NCBI RefSeq assembly: GCF_018139695.1
Contig: NZ_JAGSOG010000050.1
Location: forward strand, 1 to 40,488
Reading direction: 5' to 3'
DNA from: Actinospica durhamensis
GTDB lineage: Bacteria; Actinomycetota; Actinomycetes; Streptomycetales; Catenulisporaceae
DNA: 40,488 nt
Shown: positions 31,818 through 40,371 of the stretch, in pieces
Numbering within the stretch: position 1 is the stretch's first letter
Layout of the letters: every line of letters begins with the position of its first letter
Position numbers and translations under genes: made by a program
Notes under the pieces: model-generated
Databases searched by the model: none
What the model was told of the DNA's origin: nothing
The model's input: the letters and a program-made list of their open reading frames with translations, nothing else

Positions 31818-33368
31818 ATGGAGTCTTCGCGGAGAGCAGTATTGAGGTCCGTGGTCGGCGCGGGAGGGATCGCGGCGGCAGCGACGATCGCGTCGGTCGA
31901 GAGGGCGTCGGCGGCGGCCACCGGGACGGCCGGGTGGTACGACGTGACGACGTACGGCGCCAAGGGGGACGGAGCCACGAACTCCGGCGCGGACGACTCG
32001 GCGGCCATCCAGGCCGCGATGACCGATGCGGCCACCGCGGGCGGGGGCGTGGTCTACTTCCCGCCGGGGACCTACCGCGTCCTGACGCCGCTGCAGGGCG
32101 CTTCCGGCGTGCGCCTGCTGGGGGCACACTCCTCGTCGTCCGCGATCCTGACCAACAGCGCTTCCACGCCGGTGCTCCTGATGGACGGTTCCTTCATCAG
32201 CGGCATGGAGATCGGTTACCTGACCCTGCACGCGTCTCTGGACACGTACACCGCGGATCCGACCTTCACCCCGGCCCAGACGCACCTGATCACGGGCGCC
32301 GACCTGAAGGCGCTGTACCTGCACGACTGCCAGTTGCGACAGGACTCGCCGAACCACTCGATCTGGTTCGCCGACTACGACGCGACCACCGGCGAGGACC
32401 GCCGGGCGAAGCTGCTCCTCGAGTGCGTCTTCGAGCGCAACCTCGAGTTCGCCATCGGGGCGACCCGGACCAACCCGGCCTGGGCCCTGAACGCGGCGGC
32501 GGGCGGGATCAACGTCGCCACGTGGCGCGACAACGTGTGCTGGAACGGCGTCGTGGAACCGGACGGCACCGTCGTGGCGGACGACACCCAGTACTGGTAC
32601 GAGGTGACCGCTTCCGGGGCGAACGCGACCAACGAGGCGAACACCTGGGACAACGTCACGTTCGAGCATCCTCTCGGCGGCATGATCCACCTGCAGTCCG
32701 CCACCCGGACCCGCATCCAGATGTGCATGGCCTGGGATTCGTACAACGGGATCGCCAACTCGCTCATCTCCATCGAGCGCTACAGCGGCACCGACCCCGT
32801 GAAGGGCACCGCCGTCGTCGGCGGCGTCTGCACCGACACGCTGATCATCGGCGGGCCCACGGCCGCATCCGACTACCCGCACGCGGTGGCCCCCGCCGTC
32901 CCGGCCTACGACATCAGCCTGGACGCGACCACCGTGCACACCACGATCGTCCACCCCTCCAAGGGGGCGCTGATCAATCTGGGCGGCAGCACCACCCCGA
33001 CCATCATCGGCGGCTCCGCCTACATGAAGGTCTACGGCACGGCGACCACGACCGCGGCGACGGCGCTGGCCGGAGCCGGCAGCCCGGCGGGCACACCCGT
33101 GGCCACCGGGTCCAACGACCGCTCCGGCCTGGTCACCTTCGGCACCGGCGCCGCGCCCACGACGGGCGGACTGGTGCAGGTGACGTTCGGCACGCCGTTC
33201 GCCGTCGCCCCCACCGTGATGATCACCCCGGCCAACGGCCCGACGGCCGGCCTGCTGTGCGCCGTGGAGTCCGTGTCCACGACGGGCTTCAGCCTGTTCG
33301 CCGGCAGCGCCCCGACGGCGAATCAGGCCAACACCCACTACGGGTTCTACTGGCAGGCGACCAGCTGA
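31818..33368 (+). CDS. Secreted right-handed beta-helix protein (pectate-lyase-3 / tailspike-like)
   Basis: A 516-aa protein; ATG 31818 follows ggggag by 9 nt and is preferred to GTG 31794. The N-terminus SSRRAVLRSVVGAGGIAAAA, then ERASAAA, is a Tat-type signal with twin Arg and a likely Ala-x-Ala cleavage site. The mature start VTTYGAKGDG...DDSAAIQAAM...GGGVVYFPPGTYR is the N-terminal cap of the pectate-lyase-3 superfamily (PF12708), shared with phage tailspikes and surface glycan-active proteins. A beta-solenoid of about 300 aa follows. The last ~90 residues (GLVQVTFGTPFAVAPTVMIT...THYGFYW) look like a beta-sandwich tail similar to phage fibre ends. No pectate-lyase active site can be assigned. 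It is divergent from the Tc operon and may recognise or cut surface polysaccharide. Confidence 0.8.
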   Translation: MESSRRAVLRSVVGAGGIAAAATIASVERASAAATGTAGWYDVTTYGAKGDGATNSGADDSAAIQAAMTDAATAGGGVVYFPPGTYRVLTPLQGASGVRLLGAHSSSSAILTNSASTPVLLMDGSFISGMEIGYLTLHASLDTYTADPTFTPAQTHLITGADLKALYLHDCQLRQDSPNHSIWFADYDATTGEDRRAKLLLECVFERNLEFAIGATRTNPAWALNAAAGGINVATWRDNVCWNGVVEPDGTVVADDTQYWYEVTASGANATNEANTWDNVTFEHPLGGMIHLQSATRTRIQMCMAWDSYNGIANSLISIERYSGTDPVKGTAVVGGVCTDTLIIGGPTAASDYPHAVAPAVPAYDISLDATTVHTTIVHPSKGALINLGGSTTPTIIGGSAYMKVYGTATTTAATALAGAGSPAGTPVATGSNDRSGLVTFGTGAAPTTGGLVQVTFGTPFAVAPTVMITPANGPTAGLLCAVESVSTTGFSLFAGSAPTANQANTHYGFYWQATS

Positions 33369-33382
33369 GCGAGCGGTCCGGT

Positions 33383-33412
33383 CCCGAGCGCGGCGTCGGC
33401 GCGGCGCTCGGG
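33383..33412. terminator. Hairpin between convergent beta-helix and SARP genes
   Basis: cccgagcgc (33383-33391) pairs with gcgctcggg (33404-33412), a 9-bp GC stem with a 12-nt loop, 15 bp after the beta-helix stop and about 50 bp before the SARP stop. No T-run. Probably a bidirectional terminator. Confidence 0.6.
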
Positions 33413-33461
33413 ATCAGGCCTCTGCCGACAGTGCGCAGACTGTGCGCTGCCCCGCCGCCCG

Positions 33462-36383
33462 TTACCCGAGCGTGGGCGGCTGCAGCAGTGAGCGCACCTG
33501 CCGCGCCTCGGTGGCGTCGCCCGCGCCGATGCGCTCGAACAGGGCCAACGCCGCGGCCAGCGCCTGGCGCGCCTCCTGCGGCTCGCCGGCCTTGAGCAGT
33601 GCCGTGCCGATCAGGTGCAGCGTGCCGGCCTCGTTGAATCCGTCGCCGGCCGCACGGAACATGCCCAGCGCCTCGCGGTGCAGCTCGAGCGCGTCGCTCG
33701 GCCGGCCCATCGCCTGCAGCAGCTTGCCCAATGTGTCCAGACTCATGCCCAAGACGTAGACGTTGTCCAGCGGGCGCATCAGGGCCACGGCTCCCTGCAG
33801 ATCCGCCAGCGCCTCATCGTGCCGCCCCAGCTCCATCAGCGCCGCCCCCATGTTCAGCAGGGTCAGCGCCTCACTGAAGGAGGAACCCCGGGCCCGGTGG
33901 ATCGCGAGCACGTCGACGAGCTGCTCCACGGCCTTGTCGTACTCGCCGCGCAGATGGTGGATCACCGCGACGTTCGCGGCGGCCTTGGCCTCCAGCTCCC
34001 GGTCGCCGGCGGCCTGGGCCAGCCCGGCGGCCAGCGCGAAATACTCCAGCGCGTCGTCCTGGCGGTGCGTCTCGCCGCACACCATGCCCAGACTGTTGGC
34101 CAGCAGGGCCTGCCCGGTCCCGGCGCCGTCCGCGGCCGCCGCGGACAGGCCCGCCCGGCACACCGCCTCCCACTCGGTCCAGTACTTGGCCTGCAGATAG
34201 AACCCGTTGAGCAGCGCGGCCAGGCGCCAGGCCGCGTCGGGTCTGTCGTAGCGAACGACGGTGCGCAGCAGAGGTGCGAAGTTGGCCCGTTCCACCTCGC
34301 ACCAGGCCATGGCCGCCGCCGGCTCGGCGAAGCGAGCCGGCTCCCCGGCGTCCGGCACCGGCCCCGGGTCGACGTTACGGCGCTGCGGCATCAGCACGCT
34401 GTCGGCCGCGGCCACCGCATGGGCGTACCATCCGGCCAGTCGGGCCACCGCCTTCGCCCGGGCCTCCTGCGGCTCCTCGGCCTCCGCGCGGTCCCGGGCG
34501 AAGGCACGCACCAGATCGTGCATCCCGTACCGTTCGGGGCCCACGCACTGCACCAGATGCGCGTCGCAGAGCTCGTCCAGCAGTGCCCGAACCTGCGCGG
34601 TCGGGGCCGTGCTCAGCGCCGCCGCGGCCGGGACGCCCAGCTCCGGCAGTTCACACAGCGCGGCAAGACGCAGCATCCGGGCCGCCGCGGCCGGAAGGGC
34701 CTCGTAGGACCAGGACAGGATCGAGCGCATGCTCGAGGCCTGATCGCCGTCGATGGACAGGAAGTCCAGTACCGCCGTGCCCGGGGCCAGCCGCTCGGCC
34801 AGGTCGGCCGGCGCCGGGCCGGGCAGCCGGGCCAGCCGCTCGGCGGCGATCCGCAACGCCAGCGGCAGCCCGCCGCAGGCGGCCAGCACCGTCTCGGCCG
34901 TCGACGGCTCCCGGGCCAGCCGGCTCGGCCCGATCGCGTCGGCCAGCAGCGCAAGACCGGCCTCGCGAGGCAGCGGCGAGAGCGCCAGCCGCCGCGCACC
35001 GTCGCGCACCACGAGACCGGACAGCGCGTCCCGGCTGGTGACCAGGGTCTGGCAGCCGTCGGCGCCGGCCAGCAGCGGCCGCACCTGGCCGGGCCCGGCC
35101 GCGTTGTCCAGGACGATCAGCACGCGGCGGCCGGTCAGACTGGTGCGCAGCAGCGCGGTGCGCTCGTCCTGCGCGCGCGGGATCGCCTCCTGGGCCACGG
35201 CGAGCGAGCGCAGCATCGCCTCGAGCAGCTCGCCGGGATCGGCCGCCTGCCCGGCCGGGTCGAACCCGCGCAGGTCGGCCATTAGCACCCCGTCGGGGTA
35301 GAGCGCGGCGTTACGCCTGGCCCAGTGGAAGGCCAGCGCGCTCTTGCCGACGCCGGCCGGGCCGGTGATCAGCAGGACACTGCCGGGCACACTGGTGGCC
35401 AGGTCGCTGAGCAGATCCAGCTCCACCTGACGGCCACGCAGCCCGACCGCGGCGGGCGGCAGCTGGAACGGCGGGCGCCCCGCGGCGCCCGGGCCGTCCG
35501 CGGACGACGACGAAGCAGATGAAGACGACGAAGCCGACGACGCGGGCGTGCCAGGACCCGCACCGGAGTCGGAGCCGGTGGCAGCCGCGACGTCCGGCTC
35601 AGGCGCCGGCTCCGTCTCCGGCTCGGGCCTTGGTTCCGGCTCCAGCGTGTCGGTCAGGATCCGGCGATGCACCTCGCGCAGGGCCTCGCCGGGGCTGACG
35701 CCGATCTCCTCGGCCAGGTACCGTCGCGTGCGGTCGAACAGCGCCAGCGCCTGCGACTGACGGCCGGTCCGATACAGCGCCGTCATCAGCAGGCTGACGA
35801 GATCCTCGCGCTCCGGCTGGGCCTCGACCGGCGCGGCGAGCTCGGCCGCGGCCAGATCCGGCTGCCCGCAGCGCATCAGGCAGGACGCCCGCAGCGCGGT
35901 CGCCATCAGCCGCCGCTCGTTCCACTGCACGGCCGCCGACTCGAACGGCGGCCCGGTCAAACCGGCCAGCGCCGGGCCGCGCCACAAGCGCAGCGCCTGA
36001 TCGAGCGTCTGCGCCGCTTGGGCGACGCGGCCCGCGGCCTTCTCCCGCCGCGCTTCGTCGGTCAACGAGGCGAACACGGCGGCGTCCAGCTCGTCCTCCC
36101 CCACCGCGATCCGATAGCCGCCGCTGGTGCGGGCGACCGCCGCGGGCCCCGAGGCCGGCGCGAGCGAGCGGCGCAGCCGATAGGCGACGTTGTGCAGTTG
36201 GCTGTCCGCACCGGCCGGAGGAGCCTCGCCCCACACCGCGTCGACCAACTGCCCGTCGGAGACGGCAGCGCCCGGATTGAGCAGCAGCGCGGCCAGGAAT
36301 CGCTGCTCCCGCGGCCCGGACAGCGCCACGGGCGTCGCCGCGCCGTGCACGGCCAGTTCGCCGAGGATCCGATAGATCAGCAA
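33462..36383 (-). CDS. SARP-family regulator with NB-ARC and TPR domains (AfsR-like)
   Basis: A 973-aa protein from TTG 36383, which has ggggg 8 nt upstream and gives LLIYRILGELAVHG, the usual start of the DNA-binding domain. An earlier in-frame start at 36467 would add 28 poorly conserved residues. The OmpR-type winged helix (about 1-95, LSGPREQRFLAALLLNPG) is followed by the bacterial transcriptional activation domain (LDQALRLWRGPALAGL; ALYRTGRQSQALALFDRTRR). Next come an Ala/Glu/Pro and poly-Ser linker, an NB-ARC ATPase with GPAGVGKSALAFHWARR and VLIVLDNA, and C-terminal TPRs (LLNMGAALMELGRHDEALAD). Large SARPs of this kind activate specialised-metabolite or secreted-protein genes via 11-bp-spaced direct repeats. 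Such a site lies in the divergent gap (36484-36512), making the small secreted protein the most likely target. Confidence 0.88.
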   Translation of the reverse strand: MLIYRILGELAVHGAATPVALSGPREQRFLAALLLNPGAAVSDGQLVDAVWGEAPPAGADSQLHNVAYRLRRSLAPASGPAAVARTSGGYRIAVGEDELDAAVFASLTDEARREKAAGRVAQAAQTLDQALRLWRGPALAGLTGPPFESAAVQWNERRLMATALRASCLMRCGQPDLAAAELAAPVEAQPEREDLVSLLMTALYRTGRQSQALALFDRTRRYLAEEIGVSPGEALREVHRRILTDTLEPEPRPEPETEPAPEPDVAAATGSDSGAGPGTPASSASSSSSASSSSADGPGAAGRPPFQLPPAAVGLRGRQVELDLLSDLATSVPGSVLLITGPAGVGKSALAFHWARRNAALYPDGVLMADLRGFDPAGQAADPGELLEAMLRSLAVAQEAIPRAQDERTALLRTSLTGRRVLIVLDNAAGPGQVRPLLAGADGCQTLVTSRDALSGLVVRDGARRLALSPLPREAGLALLADAIGPSRLAREPSTAETVLAACGGLPLALRIAAERLARLPGPAPADLAERLAPGTAVLDFLSIDGDQASSMRSILSWSYEALPAAAARMLRLAALCELPELGVPAAAALSTAPTAQVRALLDELCDAHLVQCVGPERYGMHDLVRAFARDRAEAEEPQEARAKAVARLAGWYAHAVAAADSVLMPQRRNVDPGPVPDAGEPARFAEPAAAMAWCEVERANFAPLLRTVVRYDRPDAAWRLAALLNGFYLQAKYWTEWEAVCRAGLSAAAADGAGTGQALLANSLGMVCGETHRQDDALEYFALAAGLAQAAGDRELEAKAAANVAVIHHLRGEYDKAVEQLVDVLAIHRARGSSFSEALTLLNMGAALMELGRHDEALADLQGAVALMRPLDNVYVLGMSLDTLGKLLQAMGRPSDALELHREALGMFRAAGDGFNEAGTLHLIGTALLKAGEPQEARQALAAALALFERIGAGDATEARQVRSLLQPPTLG

Positions 36384-36483
36384 TCCGAGACCCCCAAGGA
36401 TCGGCCGTCGGCAGTCCCGGTTATCAGAATACTGCAGGCAGTGCTCGCATGCCCCCGCCGTGCGCAAGCCGGAGCCGGGCGGG

Positions 36484-36512
36484 GTGAGAGAGCGGTGAGA
36501 GCGCCGTGAGGA
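36484..36512. promoter_or_regulatory. SARP-type heptamer repeats (three on an 11-bp period)
   Basis: GTGAGAG (36484-36490), GTGAGAG (36495-36501) and GTGAGGA (36506-36512) are separated by 4-bp spacers, giving an exact 11-bp period. SARP proteins bind such heptamer series just upstream of the -10 of target promoters. The last heptamer ends 83 bp before the secreted-protein ATG, and the -10 expected 8 bp further on would be near agaaca (36521-36526), a poor match. The array lies about 100 bp from the SARP start, so autoregulation is also possible. Confidence 0.65.
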
Positions 36513-36595
36513 CAGCGCGGAGAACAGTGGTCGGTACGGAGAAAAGCACCGGTCAGCCGGAGCGAGAAGTCTCCCCGACCCAAGGAGCGAATCAC

Positions 36596-37021
36596 ATGCG
36601 CAGGATCACCGCAGTCGCGGTCACTCTGGCCGCGGCCGGCGCCATCGCGACCTTTTCCACCGGCGCGGCCTCGGCGGCCACCGGCAACTGCCCGGACGGG
36701 CACGGCGGCTGCAGCGAGCCGGGATGGTACACGGTCTCCGGCAGCACCGGAAACCTGGCCGTGCAGAACACCGACGGCGTCAACAACGTGATCGGCGGGA
36801 TCCCGAACGGGGCGCCGGTCGGGGTGCTCTGCCAGCGCAACAACGGCAGCACCGACCCCTACGACGGCCTGTACAGCAAGACCTGGGACTACGTCGAGGC
36901 CTACTTCAACGGCGGGTGGAACTACGGGTGGGTCTACGACCACTACGTCACCACCGCCGCGCAGGACTCCAACGGCTGGTCCGTCACAGTAGTCTGCGGC
37001 TTCACCAACAACCCTGGATGA
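36596..37021 (+). CDS. Small secreted SH3-like protein
   Basis: A 141-aa protein; aaggag lies 8 nt before ATG 36596. A Sec-type signal (MRRITAVAVTLAAAGAIATF, cleavage after ASA near residue 27) precedes a ~114-aa mature part. Four Cys residues (32, 39, 79, 134) could form two disulfides. The pattern LAVQNTDGVNNVIGGIPNGA, VGVLCQ, then Tyr/Trp-rich YFNGGWNYGWVYDHYV is what bacterial SH3-like secreted domains look like, with the Trp-containing last strand. Actinomycetes secrete many such small proteins of unknown role, some binding cell wall. It is divergent from the SARP gene with SARP-type repeats upstream, and is closed by a strong terminator. Confidence 0.75.
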   Translation: MRRITAVAVTLAAAGAIATFSTGAASAATGNCPDGHGGCSEPGWYTVSGSTGNLAVQNTDGVNNVIGGIPNGAPVGVLCQRNNGSTDPYDGLYSKTWDYVEAYFNGGWNYGWVYDHYVTTAAQDSNGWSVTVVCGFTNNPG

Positions 37022-37037
37022 TGCCGCGCCGACACTT

Positions 37038-37075
37038 CCGCGGGCCCCGCACGCGCGAGCGTGCGGGGCCCGCGG
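37038..37075 (+). terminator. Strong terminator after the secreted-protein gene
   Basis: ccgcgggccccgcacgc (37038-37054) is the exact reverse complement of 37059-37075, with a 4-nt loop (gcga). The 17-bp perfect GC stem starts 17 bp after the stop codon. No T-run, as usual in actinomycetes. Confidence 0.85.
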
Positions 37076-37184
37076 GCCGCCCGGACCCGCTCTTTGCCCG
37101 CCACGTGATCCACCGACAGCACACAAGGACATCCGCTGGTTGAATGGGCGACCACACTCGTCCGACACCATCCAGGAGCCACCC

Positions 37185-38057
37185 TTGACCTCCGGCACGC
37201 CCGACGCGCGCTCCGCACAAATACAAGAGTTCCTCGTCGCGGGCCAGGATGCGGCCGAAGCGGGTTCGTGGGTGGCCGCCGGCTCGGCGTGGATCGAGGC
37301 CGCGAAGCTGGGCAGCCTCGACGGCGCGAACGCGGTCAGCCGGGTCGCGGCCCCGCACATCAGGTCCTTGGCGGATACCGGCGACATCGACGCCCAGGCG
37401 CTCATCGCCGGGATCCTGATGGACTACTACGCCGCGGACGCGCTGCCGACGGCGATCGGCTACGCGAAGGCCGCCGCCAAGGCCGGGCATCCCGCCGGGC
37501 TCCGCACCTACGGGTTCATGGTCCAGAACGGCATGGGCCAGAAAGCGAACGAAGCGCGCGCCATCGAGCTCTACCAGGCCGCCGCGGAGAAGGGCGACGG
37601 TTACGCGGCGTTCAACCTCGGCGTGCTCGCCCGCTCGGCCCAGGTCAAGTTCACCACCCACGACGAATGCATCCGTCTACTGACACAGGCCGCGGACAGC
37701 GGGATCGTCCCGGCCGGCGCGCGGCTCGCCGACGAGCTCGCCGCGGTCGACCGCGATGAAGAGGCCCTGACCTGGCTCGTGTGGGCCGCCGAGCGCGGCC
37801 ACGACGGGGCGATGAACGCGGCGGGCTCCTGGTACCGCGACTGCATCGGCACGCCCGTCGACAACGTCCAGGCGCTGCGCTGGCTCCTGCCGCTGACCGC
37901 GAAGCCGAACATGGACGCGGTGCACGCAATCCACCAGCTCGGCGAGCTCATGACCGACGAACAGATCCGCGAGGCGGGACGGCTCTCGGGACACCCGGTC
38001 GAGGCCGAAACCACGGTCGCCACTCTCACCAGGAACCGTGACCGCAAGGGTTCTTGA
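37185..38057 (+). CDS. Sel1-like repeat protein
   Basis: A 290-aa all-helical protein. I chose TTG 37185 because aggag lies 6 nt upstream. An earlier TTG at 37140 lacks a site. The sequence carries Sel1/TPR-type helix pairs with the repeated Ala/Gly pattern: AIGYAKAAAKAGHPAGLRTYG, AIELYQAAAEKGDGYAAFNLG, CIRLLTQAADSGIVPAGARLA and ALTWLVWAAERGHDGAMNAAG. There is no signal peptide or enzyme motif. Sel1 arrays act as protein-protein scaffolds, and the partner is unknown. The next gene begins about 50 bp downstream on the same strand and may be cotranscribed. Confidence 0.78.
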   Translation: MTSGTPDARSAQIQEFLVAGQDAAEAGSWVAAGSAWIEAAKLGSLDGANAVSRVAAPHIRSLADTGDIDAQALIAGILMDYYAADALPTAIGYAKAAAKAGHPAGLRTYGFMVQNGMGQKANEARAIELYQAAAEKGDGYAAFNLGVLARSAQVKFTTHDECIRLLTQAADSGIVPAGARLADELAAVDRDEEALTWLVWAAERGHDGAMNAAGSWYRDCIGTPVDNVQALRWLLPLTAKPNMDAVHAIHQLGELMTDEQIREAGRLSGHPVEAETTVATLTRNRDRKGS

Positions 38058-38109
38058 GCTCTCTGCGCACGAGTGGAGCAGCGATCATTCGAACACTACT
38101 CTGCACGAA

Positions 38110-38685
38110 ATGAACACGGGAGGCCCGACCGACGCGGTGACCCACATGACCCTCATGACCCACGTCATCGCAGCGATCTCCGCGTCGCCAGGCTGCGAAG
38201 TCACCGCTGCGCGGTCCCACACCGGCTTCCAACCCCAGGCCGACTTGGTCGAGCCTGCCCAACTGCGCGAGCTGCGCGCAGCATGCAGCCGAATCAGGCT
38301 CCACACCGAGAGCGAGCACGGCTGGGTCGTACACACCAGCCTGGTCCACGCCGGCCCCGTCCTGCTCGGGGAACCCACCGCATCACAGATACACGCCGAA
38401 TCGCCGGAAGATCTGACGAACGGCTGCTACGTCCTCGCCACGGACGCCAGCTGCACCGCCGCGGGCTTCCACGTCGTAGTCGATCTCCACCCAGACCGCG
38501 CCGGACACTGCTACCTGACGAGCTGGGACACCTTCGGACTGGTCGGCGAGATGCCCACCGTGGGCAACGACATCGCCCAGACACTCATCTGGCTCCTCAC
38601 ACTCGGCGGAGGCAACCCCCTCGAGGCACTGCCGCTGCGAGGCGACGCCTATGACTTCGGCCGAAGTGGACACACTGCCGGATGA
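38110..38685 (+). CDS. SMI1/KNR4-like (SUKH superfamily) protein
   Basis: About 191 aa from ATG 38110. The start is unsure: GTG 38137 has gggagg about 11 nt upstream, and ATG 38146 is also in frame. The C-terminal half, [20 protein letters not shown] followed by [20 protein letters not shown], then a short helix [13 protein letters not shown], matches the beta-sheet core of SUKH proteins as I know it. These serve as immunity proteins to contact-dependent toxins or as general binding domains. No toxin gene is adjacent, so an immunity role is not supported here. Function open; family moderately likely. Confidence 0.55.
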   Translation: MNTGGPTDAVTHMTLMTHVIAAISASPGCEVTAARSHTGFQPQADLVEPAQLRELRAACSRIRLHTESEHGWVVHTSLVHAGPVLLGEPTASQIHAESPEDLTNGCYVLATDASCTAAGFHVVVDLHPDRAGHCYLTSWDTFGLVGEMPTVGNDIAQTLIWLLTLGGGNPLEALPLRGDAYDFGRSGHTAG

Positions 38686-38706
38686 GGCGCGGTTCTCGCC
38701 GGGGTT

Positions 38707-38730
38707 TTCACGCGGGGGTGTTCACGCGGG
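38707..38730. repeat. 14-bp direct repeat upstream of ppgK
   Basis: ttcacgcggg occurs at 38707-38716 and 38721-38730 with a 14-bp period, 50-70 bp before the ppgK start. It may be promoter-related; no hexamers can be confidently assigned. Confidence 0.35.
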
Positions 38731-38779
38731 TGGCCCAACGAACGCGCATGTTCCGGCCTCCGGTGGCAACCTGGCAATC

Positions 38780-39595
38780 ATGGCCGTACCCTCGCTCCAC
38801 ACATCTCCGGCACGCCACCTGGCCCACTCCGGTGGCGTGGCCCTCGGCATCGACATCGGCGGCACCGGGATCAAGGGCGCGCCGGTGGACCTGAAGACCG
38901 GCACGCTGAAGGAGGAGCGCTTCCGGGTGCCCACGCCGCAGCCCGCGCGGCCCAAGGCCGTGGCCGAGGTGGTCGGCCAGATCGTCGGCCACTTCGACTG
39001 GTCCGGGCCGATCGGCGTGACCTTCCCCGGCGTGGTCTCCAACGGGATCATCCACACCGCGGCGAACGTGAGCAAGGAGTGGGTCGGCCTGTCGGCGGCC
39101 GAGGTCTTCGGCCCGGCCCTCGGCTCCGGTGCGCAGGCGCCCTTCGTGATCAACGACGCGGACGCGGCGGGCCTGGCCGAGATCACGCACGGTGCGGCGC
39201 TGGGGCAGAACGGCGTGGTGCTGATGCTGACCCTCGGCACCGGCATCGGCTCCGCCCTGTTCACCGACGGGCATCTGGTGCCCAACACGGAACTCGGCCA
39301 CCTGCGCGTGCGCGGCAAGGACGCGGAGCGCCGAGCCTCGGCGAAGGTGAAGGAGGACAAGAACCTCAGCTGGGCCAAGTGGGCCAAGCGCCTGCAGGAG
39401 TACCTCGAAATGGTCGAGATGCTCTTCACGCCCGACCTCGTCGTCTTCGGCGGCGGCGTGTCGAAGCACCCGGACAAGTTCCTTCCGCTGCTTCGTATGC
39501 ACGCCCACATGGTTCCGGCACAGATGGCGAACAACGCGGGCATCATCGGTGCCGCATTCGCGGCCGCCGGAGCTGTGCCGTCGTTGCACGCCTGA
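38780..39595 (+). CDS. ppgK: Polyphosphate glucokinase (ROK family)
   Basis: A 271-aa cytosolic enzyme that phosphorylates glucose to glucose-6-phosphate using polyphosphate (and usually ATP). The ROK phosphate loop is [17 protein letters not shown] (residues 21-37). The sugar-binding and second phosphate regions follow as [34 protein letters not shown] and [27 protein letters not shown] is near the C-terminus. Length matches the ~265-aa mycobacterial enzyme. The chosen ATG 38780 lacks a good Shine-Dalgarno; the frame is open upstream into the previous gene's 3' end, so a longer form is possible but unlikely. It stands as a housekeeping gene at the right end of the accessory stretch. Confidence 0.9.
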   Translation: MAVPSLHTSPARHLAHSGGVALGIDIGGTGIKGAPVDLKTGTLKEERFRVPTPQPARPKAVAEVVGQIVGHFDWSGPIGVTFPGVVSNGIIHTAANVSKEWVGLSAAEVFGPALGSGAQAPFVINDADAAGLAEITHGAALGQNGVVLMLTLGTGIGSALFTDGHLVPNTELGHLRVRGKDAERRASAKVKEDKNLSWAKWAKRLQEYLEMVEMLFTPDLVVFGGGVSKHPDKFLPLLRMHAHMVPAQMANNAGIIGAAFAAAGAVPSLHA

Positions 39596-40020
39596 GGGCA
39601 GAAACGGACACTCGACCTGTACGGCGCCCGCCACAGCGTTCCTCAAGCAAGGCGCGTGCTGGCGACATTGATGCACATGCCCCAGGTGATGGCGCCGTCA
39701 GCGGCGGCGAGCGGCCGGCGACGAGCAGATAGCTGTTGGTTCCGCGCGAGTTCAGGTGCGCCATGTGCGCGAACTGATGGCCTGGTGCGCCGTCCCGATC
39801 GGCCCGTCTCACTCTAAAGACACGCGTTGACACTCGGAACGACGATCTGCCAGAGTGACGGCATGGCCCGCCACGAGCGCTTCACCGAGCGCCTGCACGT
39901 CGATCTGCGACGGCAGGCCAGCGCTCTGTGTACCGAAGCCCTCGCTCTTGCGCCCTGCTGCTGAGAAAACAAGCAGCCTGCGCATCGTGCCCACGCGTAT
40001 CCACCTGCTGATGCGCGCAC
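39596..40020. other. 425-bp gap between ppgK and tRNA-Cys
   Basis: I see no supportable gene. Two minus-strand frames (39543-39833, and a shifted one ending at 39643) give partly protein-like translations, the second ending GAITWGMCINVASTRLA. Neither keeps coding character over its length or has a start with a ribosome site. A degraded gene is possible. No terminator stem longer than 6 bp was found after ppgK. Confidence 0.4.
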
Positions 40021-40092
40021 GGCGGAGTGTCCGAGTGGCTTAGGACGGGGCCTGCAAAGCCTCGCACGCGGGTTCGATTCCCGCCTCCGCCT
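40021..40092 (+). tRNA. tRNA-Cys (anticodon GCA)
   Basis: A full cloverleaf. The acceptor ggcggag (40021-40027) pairs with ctccgcc (40085-40091), followed by discriminator T at 40092. The anticodon stem ggggc/gcctc encloses loop ctgcaaa, with GCA as anticodon. The T-arm is gcggg-ttcgatt-cccgc (40068-40084). CCA is not encoded. tRNA 3' ends are common integration sites, but no second copy of its 3' end is visible in this window. Confidence 0.95.
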
Positions 40093-40107
40093 CACCCGTT
40101 ACCTTCT

Positions 40108-40302
40108 TCATGACCCCGCAACGGGGTTCCCGGCCTCCGGGGCCGCCATGGCAAGGATCGTCTCGATACGTGCCGCGGCTTGTCTCCAGACGGCGAGGAA
40201 CTCTTCCTTGCCGACGGATGCTTCGTGCCAATCGGATTCCCCAGAGTAGGGGTGGAGACTGAACAAGATCACGGAGTCGGTCACCTCGACGTCAATCTGC
40301 AC
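40108..40302 (-). CDS. Small hypothetical protein, uncertain
   Basis: A 64-aa minus-strand frame from GTG 40302, with a moderately coding base pattern and a protein-like middle (VTDSVILFSLHPYSGESDW, then KEEFLAVWRQAAARIETIL). The open frame extends upstream to about 40375 without another usual start codon, and there is no clear Shine-Dalgarno. The opposite-strand frame at 40180-40365 is less convincing. No family recognised. Confidence 0.35.
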   Translation of the reverse strand: MQIDVEVTDSVILFSLHPYSGESDWHEASVGKEEFLAVWRQAAARIETILAMAAPEAGNPVAGS

Positions 40303-40371
40303 GTGGTCGAAGGTGTCACCCAGGCCCAGTCGACGCCTCTCCTGCGTTTCCCCGCTCTCGACTAAAGAGGC

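Noticed and set aside
33615..36509. Plus-strand frames opposite the SARP gene
   Set aside because: Antisense shadows. The minus strand has the full winged-helix, BTAD, NB-ARC and TPR order.
39543..39833. 96-codon minus-strand frame and a shifted frame ending at 39643, downstream of ppgK
   Set aside because: Partly protein-like but coding character jumps between frames, no ribosome site, and the first overlaps ppgK antisense. At most a degraded gene.
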